64,000 bases of DNA from Globodera rostochiensis (taxonomy: Eukaryota > Nematoda > Chromadorea > Rhabditida > Heteroderidae), in NCBI GenBank assembly GCA_018350325.1, contig JAEVLN010000001.1:361501-425500 (forward strand), written 5' to 3'. This document shows positions 1-11,452 of this stretch, piece by piece. A model generated the notes under the pieces. That model saw only the letters and a list, made by a program, of their open reading frames with translations, did no database searches and was not told the DNA's origin. How positions within the stretch are numbered: the stretch's first letter is position 1; each line of letters opens with the position of its first letter. The position numbers and the translations under genes are program-made.

Positions 1-1025
1 GTCAATATAAATCCGCTCTCTAGTAATCATCGGGTCATATACGAATCGACGGCACTGTGGGTCCACTCCAGCAGCAGAGAAAAACCCCCTGTACTATCTC
101 GCTCTTCCTCATTGGTCAAATAACGTCTGATCGAGTTCACCCATTCCTAGATCGATTTGTCTCATCAAGAGCTGTCGACTGATACAAATTTTTGCGATTT
201 GTCACAGGAAGTCACAAATTTTACTTCAAAAAACTATTTTAGCAATTTTTATACCGTTCAAAAACCGGTTTAAAGGTCGCTCGCTAAAATTTTAAGTACA
301 AATTTGTTTTAGCGCCTAAAAGCCAAGAATGCACCCCCTAAGAATTGACTTTTTTCGCTTGGACCTCCCCCGAATTTCTGGGTACGGCCCTGGTCCCCCT
401 ATGGGTTTGTCAACTTTGAGAGGCTATTTGCTCAGAGTCGAGAGCGACTTAAAATTTTTGCAGATTCGTAATCAGTTCAACGAGAGGAGTTGAATGTATG
501 TATATAATTTATTCATTTCGGAGTGAGGCACAAATAGGTAAGATGGTTTTTCCGATTACTCATATCATCTTTTACATTTTCTCTTGGTTCGCTTTATCAT
601 TCTTTTCTCCAACTAAACTTAGTTAGTTGTAGTTTACAATGCTAATTTTAACATTTTATGAAAAGGTCACTTTATACAAAGAGTTAATTACGATTCCACT
701 TCTACATCCACACATTCCACTTGTCGCGACAGTTCTCTCAACACACACTTGCCCCACTTTCTTTAGCTTACACTCAGTGCAGACGGTGGGGGATGGTCAT
801 GACGAATGACACAACAAACAAAAAATTTCAAAAACGAACGAGTGGATGGGGAATAGAAAGGAAAGCCTTCGGACCGAAGGAGAAATGATCAAAATAAAAA
901 ACCGTCCATCGATTACTAAAATAGATGCATATATTTTCAAAATACCAAGGCTCAGATATTAGTCTCTTTATAGTGACAAATTTATATATTGAAATTGTCC
1001 CAACTGTTGACAGTAAGACCCAACC
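1..1025. other. Intergenic, with a partial dispersed repeat
   Basis: No gene is supported here. Around 250-392 the sequence matches the G/C-run dispersed repeat seen elsewhere in the window: a 'gcaccccctaagaattgac' stretch followed by an end that reads 'gggtacggccctgg' near 380-392. That end resembles the right terminal repeat of the hAT-like element described at 52455-52729. The rest is AT-rich sequence upstream of the cofilin gene. Confidence 0.5.
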
Positions 1026-1902
1026 ATGTCGTCTGGAGTTATGGTAAATTCTGATTGTCAGAACACCTTCCAACAACTTTCGGAAGGAAAACGCTATCGC
1101 TACATCATCTACAAAATAGTGGACAAGGAAGTGATTGTTGAGGTGGCAGTTTCTTCAGACGACGTAAGAATATGACGGAGTTTGGTGGGATTTGAAAGCA
1201 GAATAATTGCAGATTGGCTCGGCCGGAGATGAAAGTTATGATGACAACTCAAAGGCTGCGTATGAGTCATTTGTGAAGGATCTCAAGGAACGAACTGAGG
1301 GTTTTGTGGATTGTCGCTACGCAGTGTTCGATTTCAAGTTCCAGACGCAGCGTCCCGGTGCAGGCACATCCAAGATGGACAAAATTGTCTTCATCCAGGT
1401 TTGTTGACGAACTGTTCAATTTTAACCATCACTGTTTTAGCTTTGCCCGGATGGTGCTTCAATCAAGAAGAAAATGCTTTACGCATCGTCCGCATCAGCC
1501 ATTAAGGCATCGCTTGGGACTGCCAAGATTCTGCAATTCCAGGTTCTTTATCTCAGAGCATTCCTGCGACAGGGAAGACCGTCATGCACATTACACCTTT
1601 TAGTGGCCAGAGTTTAAATTTTGACACATTCGGAGCATTTGTGTGTTAATAGGGCGGGAGATGAGAACGACGCATCCAAAAATTAAAAAAAAACGGTTAG
1701 GATCAGTCTAAAAGTGCTGGAGCTACTTAGTGATAGAGTCTCGGGAATTTTATTGTTGTAATTTATTGACTTCACTGACGAATTGCCCGGCAACATTTTG
1801 ATTTTCGGTCATTTTCATAGTCGTATTTAGGTGTCTGATGAGTCGGAAATCGCCCACAAGGAATTGTTGGGCAAACTCAACGACAAATACCGTGACAACT
1901 GA
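1026..1902 (+). CDS. unc-60: ADF/cofilin actin-depolymerising factor, UNC-60A type
   Basis: Actin-binding protein that severs and depolymerises actin filaments in the cytoplasm. I read four exons: 1026-1163, 1213-1398, 1441-1542 and 1831-1902, all with GT-AG introns and closing in frame at 165 residues, the length of C. elegans UNC-60A as I know it. The start MSSGVMV, the core CRYAVFDFKF, the actin-binding stretch AGTSKMDKI with CPDGASIKKKM, and the end VSDESEIAHKELLNKL are classic ADF-homology motifs. The last intron (1543-1830) is much longer than the others. The gene is followed 186 bp downstream by APC10 on the same strand, a spacing compatible with a nematode operon, which is an inference. 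No UNC-60B-like alternative exon set was seen within the window. Confidence 0.95.
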
Positions 1903-2088
1903 GAGAATGAACGAGGATATGATCCTGCACATTATTATGTCAATTTTTTAATGTCGTGTGGATAAATAATGCATTCCAGGAACGTGAACCTGACTTAAGC
2001 ATTCGGTTACGAAGCCGAACTCCGGAAAATTTAAATTAGATCATTTTGTTAAGAAGGTTTTAGTAATAGCGTCCAGCCAATTCAATTT

Positions 2089-2719
2089 ATGAGTGTTGGT
2101 TTGTCTTCCATTGCTGATGATCCGCACCAGCGACAAAATCATTGCTGGGCTGAGATACTCCCAGCTGGCATCGATCACGTCAATGACATATCTGGCGATG
2201 CGGTCTGGACATTGTCAAGTTGTAAAGAAGGGCTCGGTGTGCATCAACTATTGAACGACCGAGAGGACACATACTGGTACTGATTTACTGGCGTATTGGC
2301 TTAATCGGCTTCAGGCAAAGCGATGGTCTCCAGCCGCACACCATTACCATAGAATTTCAGCGAAAGACAGAGGTCAATTTTCTGCTTATGCATTTGGACT
2401 ATAAGCTCGACGAATCTTACACTCCCTCAAAGTTGGTTTGTTTTGTTTTGGCTTAAATTTATGGAAATTTGGCAGGATCCAGGTCCAGACCGGAGCATCA
2501 GTACTAGAATTGGACGAGCCAAAGTCTGTTTCTTTCTCAGAGCCTTCCGGATGGCAATTGATCGACCTACGCAATGCGGGGAAGCGATCTTCGCATGTGT
2601 TTGTTATTGTCATCCAGATCATTCAAAACCATCAGAATGGACGTGACACGCACATTAGGTATAGCGGGGACTTGCCATTCACCATTTTCAGAAGAATACA
2701 AGGCACCAAAATCGCGTAA
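2089..2719 (+). CDS. apc-10: Anaphase-promoting complex subunit 10 (DOC1)
   Basis: Substrate-recognition subunit of the APC/C ubiquitin ligase that drives mitotic exit; it presents D-box substrates together with a coactivator. Exons 2089-2276, 2315-2435, 2483-2658 and 2692-2719 give 170 residues, close to the 185 of the human protein. The DOC domain is clear: [20 protein letters not shown], then [30 protein letters not shown], and [11 protein letters not shown] near the C-terminus. The acceptor of exon 3 was chosen at 2482 because an upstream AG at 2475 gives a wrong frame; that junction is the least certain. The C-terminal IR tail of other APC10 proteins, which docks on TPR subunits, is not obvious; the protein ends GTKIA. 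It sits just downstream of cofilin on the same strand. Confidence 0.93.
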
Positions 2720-3391
2720 AAAAATTGACCGTTTCGGCAACTTTTAATTTCCCTCTTTTTAGTAGTTTTTTAGGGACCGACATTGTGAAAAATTCTTTGG
2801 ACCCGTATCCTGGATTTAGGGAGGTGTCTAGGCCATACTGGTACAAGGGGTGGCAGGGACGTACTCGCTATCAGGGGGGCGGGGGAACAGAGGGGAATTC
2901 CTCGCCACCGGAATTTCTAGGAAAGTTCAAAAATTACCGTATTTTATTTTTAAAATTTTGCGTGCAGATCTCTCAAAAAATTGAGTCCGAAATTCAAAAG
3001 TTTGCTCAGTGTTGCCTAAGGCACCGCGGACATCAACTCAAGCAATTGATAAAACCAATCAGATTACAATCTGTGTTTTTTAGGGGGTTGAGAGTGCTTG
3101 GATCGAGCAATTCACACACTAATATGAACCGAAGAGCATTGGCGAGGAACGACGCACTAGCTCAGTACCTGTCGGATCCATACTTTTTCCAAACTACATT
3201 TTCTCATTCCATTCGATAAATTTTAAACACTGCCGTTTCTAGTTCTCGCGGGCTTTTCCATTCCAACAATTTTTGTCGGAATAGTCTTTGACATAATCAA
3301 TGCGGGCAATTAGCATGAATGAATCAGATTCTTGTTCCGACATCTTTTATCGCCTATTAACCCAAAATAGAAACAAAAAAGCGAAATGCGT
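2720..3391. other. Intergenic between convergent genes, repeat-derived
   Basis: Between the 3' ends of APC10 (plus) and the dehydrogenase (minus). Near 2853 there is a left end of the G/C-run element ('cagggacgtactcgc' followed by a G-run), and the region has a long but unconvincing open frame made of that repeat. No conserved protein was recognised. Confidence 0.5.
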
Positions 3392-5928
3392 CTACGCCAA
3401 CCATAAATACCTCGCTGATCGCGGAGGCTTTTCTTGGCTCTTAACAACAGAATCCGATTCTACAGTCGCAGCGAAATAATTTGGTTTCTCCAATTCCTTT
3501 TCCATTTGGTCCATATGCTTCTCCAATTTCGTCCAACGCTCACTCATTGCCCACACCAATTTGCGAAGGTCCGCATTCTCAGCATTTTCGCCCCAATCGA
3601 TAAAGCGACGGCGTGAGCTTAACGAAACAAAATGAAAAGTCCAGGTGCCGGGTGTTAGAAAAACCCGTGCTACTTGGATTTCTGGACTGAACGGATTGGT
3701 CAAGATAAGAAATCCGGCCCGGCTCTTTCAAAATAAGCTCTAATGAATCGCTTTGTGCTAGTGTTTGTAGTCACCGATCAGCGTCACCTCACCTCACAAA
3801 TGTCCCATTTTTAACTGCATCGTCCTCAATTGCGAAAAGTATCGGGTAGACGGCATGTCTGACTGCTCTTCTATTGCCAATAAGATAGCCAAATCCATTT
3901 GCGCACCACCGCGTAAAGAAAAATTTATACCACCCTTCGTCTTTGTTCAAATTGCTCTTTGTTCCCCCCGGATCAGCTACCACCACTCGGACTTTGTTAT
4001 TGCCTTCAAAACAAGTTATATGCCCAAGACAAACGAGAATAGGCAAATGAAAGGAATTTTCGGTCTTTCTACTTGTTTTGGTATTTGTTATAATTCCCTA
4101 CTGCCGTCGTCCGTTGCGAGTTGGTAAATGTTTTTATAACGCCACCTTCGAGACGTTCAGCCAATTCACGAGCGAACACAAGCTGCATCAGCTTTGAATA
4201 CTTGTAAGCCGCGTGAATGTCGTACTTGCCCTTTTCCATGTCCAATTTCTCGTTAGCCCGCTTATTCTTGTACTTAGCGCTGTTCAACTTATCAAGCTCC
4301 AATTTCATACTAAAAACAGGTGAATGTCCAAGCTAGTACATGCAAAGACAACGTATTCTTCGCGGTGATGTCCGTTCCGACGAATATAACGCGCGATTGC
4401 CCCTCCTGTTCAAGCAGCTTCTGAAGCAAAAGGCCGACAAGAAGGAAAGAGCCCAAGTGATTGGTGGCCAAGGTGGTCTCTACTCCATCCTTATTGGTCA
4501 TGTACTTTTTGCATTTGGTGGCCGCATTCAGAATGACACCGTCAATTTTTTTGAAGTCATATTTGCCTAGAATTAATTTCAACTCGTAAATTCGTAAAAA
4601 AAAACCCACCCTATGGAGAAAACAATCCCTTTAAAGAAAACCCCCGTGCGAACCTTTGGTCATTTTTTGTACAAATTGGTGAACACTTTCCATGTCTAAA
4701 ATAGAGAGAGTTCGAGTATTTCACGGTTTCATAACTGACCGGACAAATCACACATCCGGCAAAAAACTTTTTTGTTCCTTAAAATTTAATTTAAACAATG
4801 TTCTTAAAGGTTTTATTGTCGAATTATTAGACAAATTCAACCCATTTAAAAACTCGGGATGCTAGAACACCTTGTGTTGAGAACAATGTCCCGCCGCACC
4901 TCCAAACATTTGTTCCGGTTTCGGCACGCCATAACAACTTCTGCATTTTTCATGGCCAATTCCGTTGCTACTTGTTTGCCAATTCCAGACGTGGCACCCG
5001 TGACGATGTACGTCTTGCCACTTTGATCGCCGATCACGTATTCATGTCCGGTTTGGACTTCCCTGGGAAATTAGCATTCACCGCTACAACAATATTTTGT
5101 CATTATCCCATCGGTTGTTTGATGAATAAATGGTAATAGTATAGATGGTCCCCCCCCCCATTTTTTCAAAGTTGAAAAAGGGTGTTTTAGGGGTTTTCAG
5201 GGGGGGGGGGGGCAGCTATACTATTACCGAATAAATTACAAGTGTCAAAATCATAACTAGGGCTCGGTCATGGAAATCCATTTTTTTTTGCGAACTGAGG
5301 ATGCCCTGAAATGCACGACAAACACATTTTTAGCTTGATTTGAAGCTTCTAGGACCGATTTTTATATCCATATTTTTCCATATTTAATTTATGTCCAATT
5401 TTGCCATTTTTCAAAAATTCCTTAACAAAATGCAATAAAAACGAAAAATACACCCCTAAGGATCGACTTTTTAAAAATTTTCAAAAAATGCACACCTAAA
5501 AATTGACTTTTTCACGACTAAAAATTCTGCCACCAAAAAATAAAAATTGTTAAAATTCTGCTTATTTTCAAAAAAAATTTCTGAAATGCTTTTAATTTAG
5601 ATATAAAATTTGTATTTCTCTTACTATTTTTTCATTCAAATTTGATAAAAAATTTGTCCATATTTTCACTGTTTATGTCAATATTTTAGTGTTTTGCCCA
5701 ATGGCCATATTTCACGATTTTATATCCATATTTTTCCAAGCCCTAATCATAACCCTCAATTATGTAAAACGCCCTCTTAGATCCAAAAAAAAGTTGTAGA
5801 CATTTTAGAAATAATCCTTGTACCGACAAAAAACTGTACTTGGCACAATTGTACAAGTAATACGTGGCGCCGGACCCGACGGGAACGAAGACGAGAGGAT
5901 GTTTCACAAATGCGAAGACTTTTTGCAT
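3392..5928 (-). CDS. Short-chain dehydrogenase/reductase, retinol-dehydrogenase-like
   Basis: NAD(P)-dependent oxidoreductase of the classical SDR fold. Eight exons read in phase to 392 residues: 5840-5928, 5062-4871, 4777-4740, 4695-4654, 4566-4350, 4309-4146, 4003-3793 and 3617-3392. The N-terminus has a hydrophobic anchor (residues about 5-27). The cofactor motif TGATSGIG follows at about residue 45, then the NAA motif (usually NNAG), the catalytic YKYSK (Tyr-x-x-x-Lys), and the PGG loop. The C-terminal 60 residues are charged and coiled-coil-like (SERWTKLEKHMDQMEKELEK), which is unusual for the family. The donor of exon 5 (gtcttt) is weak but the only one giving phase. It lies 158 bp downstream of the TMED gene on the same strand, so the pair could be an operon (inference). 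The substrate is not predictable; related RDH11-14/WWOX-like enzymes act on retinoids or lipids. Confidence 0.88.
5132..5228. mobile_element. 97-bp miniature hAT-like element with 8-bp TSD
   Basis: A tiny palindromic insertion in the first intron of the dehydrogenase gene. The ends are perfect 13-bp inverted repeats, GGTAATAGTATAG and its complement, and the element is flanked by an exact 8-bp direct repeat, gaataaat, at 5124-5131 and 5229-5236. Inside are a C-run and a G-run that can pair with each other around a short core. The 8-bp target duplication suggests hAT-type transposition; there is no coding capacity. Confidence 0.85.
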
Positions 5929-6086
5929 TGAGACCGAACCGCTAAAGCTGTAATTAGAATTTAGTCAGAGAAATGTTAGCAATATTTGACTGAAACATCG
6001 ACACTTTTAAATAACGCGAGAAAAGGACTAAACAATGTGCACATATAACAACAAATCGACACCAAAATAAATATCTTCTGAAACAC

Positions 6087-7231
6087 TTATACAAGTTTCT
6101 TCGCTTCAAAAAAGCCCTTCAGATGGCGCATTTGCCAACCACCGGTCAGAAGGAGCACAATTGTCTGTCCAATAGACCACCACAGCACGCGGCTCTGATC
6201 AAACAAATTCATTCCAACGTTTGTCTGATTCGTCAGGAAAACCCCAATTTCTTTTCAGGGCCCCCCCTCCCCTCCCTTCTGGATTCAAACCTCGCATTTT
6301 ACCGCTTTAATATTACATACATTTGTGCTTTCGCTGGTCTGGCGAAAACGCTCTTCGCGATATCGCTGGTAATTCTGTTCCTTGGTGATCTGCTCAACTT
6401 GGTCCAAGAGCTGTCGCACACGCAATTGAAGCTCATTCAGTTTGTCCTTGGCAGCCACCTTTGAAATACAGTCGATGGTGAGCCTCATTTTTGAAAAAAA
6501 GTTTTTTCTAAGGTTATTTGGGGATCGGTAACAGAACTAAGCTTCGACCGATCCCAACTCCCGAATCCGAGTTGGGCATTTGGTTAATAATTCAAAATTG
6601 AAAGAACTTTCGACGAAATGTTCGAACCCGGTCCCAGTTAGATTCTACTTAAAACAAATGGTGCATTCGAACAAAATTTCAAGTTTTCCCAATGGATTTC
6701 GACAACGCCGGACCTCAGTGTTTGTTTGTAACTATTCAACGTTACCTGTTCATAGTCTTGGGCGTGTTCGCCAACTTGGATGTCCAAATGGACGCGGAGC
6801 TGGGCACCACTAAACCACGCGGACGAATTTGAGTAGAGACAAATGAGATGCTCGCCAGGCGAGTGCGAGGTGAATGTGAACATCCCCTCGCTCGTATACA
6901 ATTTGCTCAGGATCACCTAAAAACGCAACACCAATACATTTCCCGAAAAATTGTTGGTTTGTAAGAAACAAAATGCCATCGATGACCCATTGGTTCCACC
7001 TCAAACCTTTTCTTCCGGGTCCTTAGCTTCGACGTGCATTCCGATCGTCGGGTAGTCTCCATACGCCTTCGTATTCGGGTCGTACAGCTGGACCTTGTAC
7101 CGGCCCATCACCATGGTCTCGTCGGGGATTTCTTCAATGAAGCATTTTTTCTCGGTCTCCGCGATGTGGAAATACAGAGCTTGCGATGTCTCAAGAAAAG
7201 CAAACAGAAGCAGGACCAAATGAGAAAACAT
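6087..7231 (-). CDS. TMED/p24 (emp24/gp25L) cargo receptor, TMED4/9-like
   Basis: Type I membrane protein cycling between ER and Golgi in COPII and COPI vesicles as a cargo receptor. Four exons, 7231-7007, 6916-6746, 6458-6321 and 6194-6087, close exactly at 213 residues. A signal peptide ([18 protein letters not shown]) is followed by the GOLD domain containing the two conserved cysteines (KKCFIEEIP and HLICLYSN). A coiled coil follows ([20 protein letters not shown]), then the family signature ESTNSRVLWW, one transmembrane segment, and a cytosolic tail ending FFEAKKLV. The terminal KKxx is a COPI retrieval signal, and the FF pair is typical of COPII binding. The window also holds SEC23, another COPII component, but not adjacent. 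Confidence 0.94.
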
Positions 7232-7693
7232 TGAAAAAAAATGTTAGAAAATTCTCCAGTTTACTCTTTTTCTAAAACAAAGCAAAATATGTAATTAAAT
7301 CTAATCGTTTTAAACCGGCCCAAGGTAACAACAAAACAAAAAATAGAGGCCAGACACAGAATCATTTAATGGCGCAGCGATAGATGGCCACAAAACTGGC
7401 ACATAACCAAATTTGCCGACCCGTACCCCACAGAAATTGTTTTCTTAAATGCGTGGATTTGGAAATATTGGCTTGACGATATGTCATTAAAATTTCAAAT
7501 GTCGAGTGGACCAACCAATTACCTACGCTCGGGAAGTCATTATGGGGGCGAAGTTTCCCCTATTTTAGCCATGGATGAGAAGTAAGGAATTTGTGTCCTC
7601 GATTCACCACCCGGATTTTAGCGTTGAAACGCTGATTTGTGAGTCAAATGTTAGCGGCACTATCTGCTCATTGTCATTAATTTTATTATTGTG
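7232..7693. other. Intergenic spacer
   Basis: About 460 bp between the TMED start and the lipase stop, both on the minus strand. I see no gene, RNA or repeat. Confidence 0.5.
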
Positions 7694-10559
7694 TTACGTA
7701 CAAAGCTGACAAGAACTGAGCACAAAAGTGCCAAAGTAAAATAAATGGTCAATCCAGTTCCAGAGCAGCGGGTGCACAACGGCCGAACAGAACGTCGACT
7801 GACCGTCAGAACACTCACGGAAAGAATGTCCCTTTAACATCAAGCTGTTGTACCACACCTGCAACATGAAATGCGCAACTTCCCTGATCGTTTATTCTCC
7901 TACCTCCGTTCCATGGTGGTAATATTCGCGGTTAACGCTCCGCGCCATTTGCGGCGCAATGTCCCAACGGTTGTTGACCCGGAATGAGTCGGGCACCGCT
8001 TTCTGCAGCTCGAGTGCCCATCGACGGTCTCCGCTGTGCACTGCCCCGAAGGTGTAAAGCCGAATTCGGCGGCCGAGCCTTCTTCCTCTGACTATGAGGT
8101 TTTGATGGGCCATGAAAGAGGCCGCCAACGCCGCCAAAGCGCCGCCCATTGAGTGGCCCATGATTCTGAGCTCAAAATTCGGATATCGGCTAACAATGCG
8201 CGAAAGTTTGACGGCAAGGCCTCCCTCCCAAAGGCGTTGGAAGGCATTCCAATAGTACAGAGAGACACGGCCGCCCCCGCAGGAAAGCGGCAGCTGGACC
8301 ATCATGTTGAAGGACTCTTCGGAGGGGGGACGACAAAGAATTCGACGACCTCACCCCGAATCTACCAAATTCGTGCTTTAGCTGATGCAACGAAGTCGTC
8401 CCCCTGAATAGAGCGGTGCTCTTTTGGTTCTGAATCGGAAGCTGAGCCCCTTGGACGCCCATTTGAATCGGAAGCTGACCCCCTTGGACTCCCAGTTGAA
8501 TCGGAAGCTGACCCCCTTGGACTCCCAGTTGAATCGGAAGCTGACCCCCTTGGACTCCCAGTTGAATCGGAAGCTGACCCCCTTGGACTCCCAGTTGAAT
8601 CGGAAGCTGACCCCCTTGGACTCCCAGTTGAATCGAAAGCTGACCCCCTTGGACTCCCAGTTGAATCGGAAGCTGACCCCCTTGGACTCCCAGTTGAATC
8701 GGAAGCTGACCCCCTTGGACTCCCAGTTGAATCGGAAGCTGACCCCCTTGGACTCCCAGTTGAATCGGAAGCTGACCCCCTTGGACTCCCAGTTGAATCG
8801 GAAGCTGACCCCCTTGGACTCCCAGTTGAATCGGAAGCTGACCCCCTTGGACTCCCAGTTGAATCGGAAGCTGACCCCCTTGGACTCCCAGTTGAATCGG
8901 AAGCTGACCCCCTTGGACTCCCAGTTGAATCGGAAGCTGACCCCCTTGGACTCCCAGTTGAATCGGAAGCTGACCCCCTTGGACTCCCAGTTGAATCGGA
9001 AGCTGACCCCCTTGGACTCCCAGTTGAATCGGAAGCTGACCCCCTTGGACTCCCAGTTGAATCGGAAGCTGACCCCCTTGGACTCCCAGTTGAATCGGAA
9101 GCTGACCCCCTTGGACTCCCAGTTGAATCGGAAGCTGACCCCCTTGGACTCCCAGTTGAATCGGAAGCTGACCCCCTTGGACTCCCAGTTGAATCGGAAG
9201 CTGACCCCCTTGGACTCCCAGTTGATCGGAAGCTGACCCCCTTGGACTCCCAGTTGAATCGGAAGCTGACCCCCTTGGACTCCCAGTTGAATCGGAAGCT
9301 GACCCCCTTGGACTCCCAGTTGAATCGGAAGCTGACCCCCTTGGACTCCCAGTTGAATCGGAAGCTGACCCCCTTGGACTCCCAGTTGAATCGGAAGCTG
9401 ACCCCCTTGGACTCCCAGTTGATCGGAAGCTGACCCCCTTGGACTCCCAGTTGAATCGGAAGCTGACCCCCTTGGACTCCCAGTTGAATCGGAAGCTGAC
9501 CCCCTTGGACTCCCAGTTGAATCGGAAGCTGACCCCTTTGGACTCCCAGTTGAATCGGAAGCTGACCCCCTTGGACTCCCAGTTGAATCGGAAGCTGACC
9601 CCCTTGGACTCCCAGTTGAATCGGAAGCTGACCCCCTTGGACTCCCAGTTGATCGGAAGCTGACCCCCTTGGACTCCCAGTTGAATCGGAAGCTGACCCC
9701 CTTGGACTCCCAGTTGATCGGAAGCTGACCCCCTTGGACTCCCAGTTGAATCGGAAGCTGACCCCCTTGGACTCCCAGTTGAATCGGAAGCTGACCCCCT
9801 TGGACTCCCAGTTGAATCGGAAGCTGACCCCTTTGGACTCCCAGTTGAATCGGAAGCTGACCCCCTTGGACTCCCAGTTGAATCGGAAGCTGACCCCTTT
9901 GGACTCCCAGTTGAATCGGAAGCTGACCCCTTTGGACTCCCAGTTGAATCGGAAGCTGACCCCCTTGGACTCCCAGTTGAATCGGAAGCTGACCCCTTTG
10001 GACTCCCAGTTGAATCGGAAGCTGACCCCTTTGGACTCCCAGTTGAATCGGAAGCTGACCCCCTTGGACTCCCAGTTGAATCGGAAGCTGACCCCTTTGG
10101 ACTCCCAGTTGAATCGGAAGCTGACCCCCTTGGACTCCCAGTTGAATCGGAAGCTGACCCCTTTGGACTCCCAATCACTCACTGAAAGACCAAATAAACC
10201 GCCTTCTCCCGCAATGCACTGAACACTGTGCACGCGGTCTCCTCAACGACGCAATTCTCTTCCCAACCGCCGCAACATTTGCCCAAATTCGCACGGGCGG
10301 ACACGCGCCCGCCAAACTGTACAATTTTATTTATGTAAACTTAGGACAATTTACCGGTTACCTCATATTCGGAACCAAAACAAGCTGTTAAACATTTGTG
10401 AGGGTCCAAAAGGGTTGGCAACGAAACGAAAGGGTACATTTTGTGACGGGCGAAGCAATCGGAATAGCGGGGGAAGAGAGCGGAGGCGGAGAAGATGAAG
10501 TCGAAGCTCAGCAGGAGGTAGAGCGGCACGGGAATGGACAAAGAATGGGCAATCGGCAT
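7694..10559 (-). CDS. Secreted class-3 (fungal-type) lipase
   Basis: Predicted extracellular triacylglycerol lipase/esterase of the alpha/beta-hydrolase lipase-3 family. Five exons close in frame to 315 residues: 10559-10362, 10316-10183, 8403-8366, 8316-7904 and 7858-7694. The signal peptide begins MPIAHSLSIPVPLYLLLSF. The nucleophile elbow is GHSMGGALAALAA, the likely catalytic Asp is in NRWDIAP and the His in YYHHGTE. A cysteine-rich tail (C near ECSDGQSTFCS) resembles C. elegans lipase-3 proteins. The second intron (8404-10182) is almost entirely a 33-bp minisatellite. It has a strong donor (gtgagtg) and joins VYLVFQ to GTTSLHQLKHEF, matching the lipase core. Gene models that read through the array would insert hundreds of false repeat residues. 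Confidence 0.9.
8429..10172 (-). repeat. Intronic 33-bp minisatellite, about 52 copies
   Basis: Tandem array filling most of the second lipase intron. On the sense (minus) strand each unit carries GGGAGTCCAAGGGGG followed by a CAGCTTCCGATTCAA part. Most units are identical. Four are 32 bp because of one missing A (near 9223, 9421, 9652 and 9718), and a C-to-T variant clusters in the last 650 bp towards 10172. The first units near 8430-8470 are degenerate. Because 33 is a multiple of three, all three sense frames stay open for long distances, but the flanking splice sites and protein homology show that it is intronic. Confidence 0.95.
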
Positions 10560-11452
10560 TTTGTTGGACTGATTCGAACTACCGGAGGGGTGGGGGGGGG
10601 GGGTGTCCGGGTGAGGAGAGGAAGGGATGGAAAGGGAACTCGTTTGGGGGGAGAGGAGATCAGCAGGGGGCGGGCTTAGTCGGCTCAGCCACAAAGCTTA
10701 GAGAACAAACATCCCACCTCGCGCATCCTCACTTTGACGGTTTAAATCCGTTACAATTCCTTTTAACTCCCATTTTTTCTGTTTTTTTTCCAAATTGCGA
10801 CCGCCAAGCATTAGAAGAAAGGACCGTTGACGACAAAGTAATAATTCACCGAGTTAAGTCTATGGAAAAAGGTCAGGGTGCTTTTTAGAAATTCTTATTC
10901 GAAATGCTTTATGTTTCAAATTCGAAATTTAAAATATTCAAATCTTTAAGACCATTTATTTACTGACTGATCAACCAACTAAGACAAACAAATATGCAAA
11001 ATAAGCAACGAAATGACATTGTATACTATTGAATAATGTGGGCAAGAAGTTCGATTAATTCAAAGGTCCGTTTGTGCTGCACCAAAGAGAAGCTAACTTA
11101 AACATACTAGGGTGATTCAAAAGTTTGTTACTTTTTTTAAGTAAAAAGCTTCTAGAGAAGCTAGGAGGATGTTCTTGGTCTCATTTTAAAGCTTATGGAA
11201 AATGAGCCGACACAGTTAAACCGGTTCCGGCCAACCGGGCTTGGCCGGTTTCGAGTTTCAGAAAAATCCTTGAAAGGTGTCGGCTCATTTTCCATAAGCT
11301 TTAAAATGAGACCAAAAACATCCTCCTAGCTTCTCTAGAAGCTTTTTACTTAAAAAAAGTAACAGAACTTTTGAATCACCCTAGTATTTGTATAAAATTG
11401 CAGAATATTTTAAAAGTCGCCCGTAATTGAGTTCATTCAATCAAAGCCGCCG
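10560..11452. other. Intergenic region with a foldback element
   Basis: Upstream of the lipase. The stretch 10570-10700 is G-rich and lies where the lipase promoter would be; 10850-11100 is AT-rich. A 278-bp foldback element occupies 11107-11384 and is listed separately. No gene was seen. Confidence 0.5.
11107..11384. mobile_element. 278-bp foldback MITE, Tc1/mariner-like (TA TSD)
   Basis: Two arms of roughly 120 bp are near-perfect inverted complements, beginning CTAGGGTGATTCAAAAGT and ending with its complement. A GC-rich centre is itself palindromic (ccggttccggccaaccgg). TA dinucleotides flank both ends at 11105-11106 and 11385-11386, as expected for Tc1/mariner-type insertion. Arm divergence is only a few positions, so the copy looks recent. 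The RNA of either strand would fold into a long hairpin. Confidence 0.9.

Noticed and set aside
2725..3219. 164-residue plus-strand ORF after APC10
   Set aside because: It begins in a dispersed repeat end and has no recognisable domain or splice logic.
8429..10172. CRISPR-like regular array
   Set aside because: There are no unique spacers, units are directly abutting, and the genome is eukaryotic.
8190..10233. Long minus-strand ORFs of about 600 residues over the 33-bp array
   Set aside because: They are read-through of an intronic minisatellite; the flanking exons join in frame without it and the frame shifts at 32-bp units.
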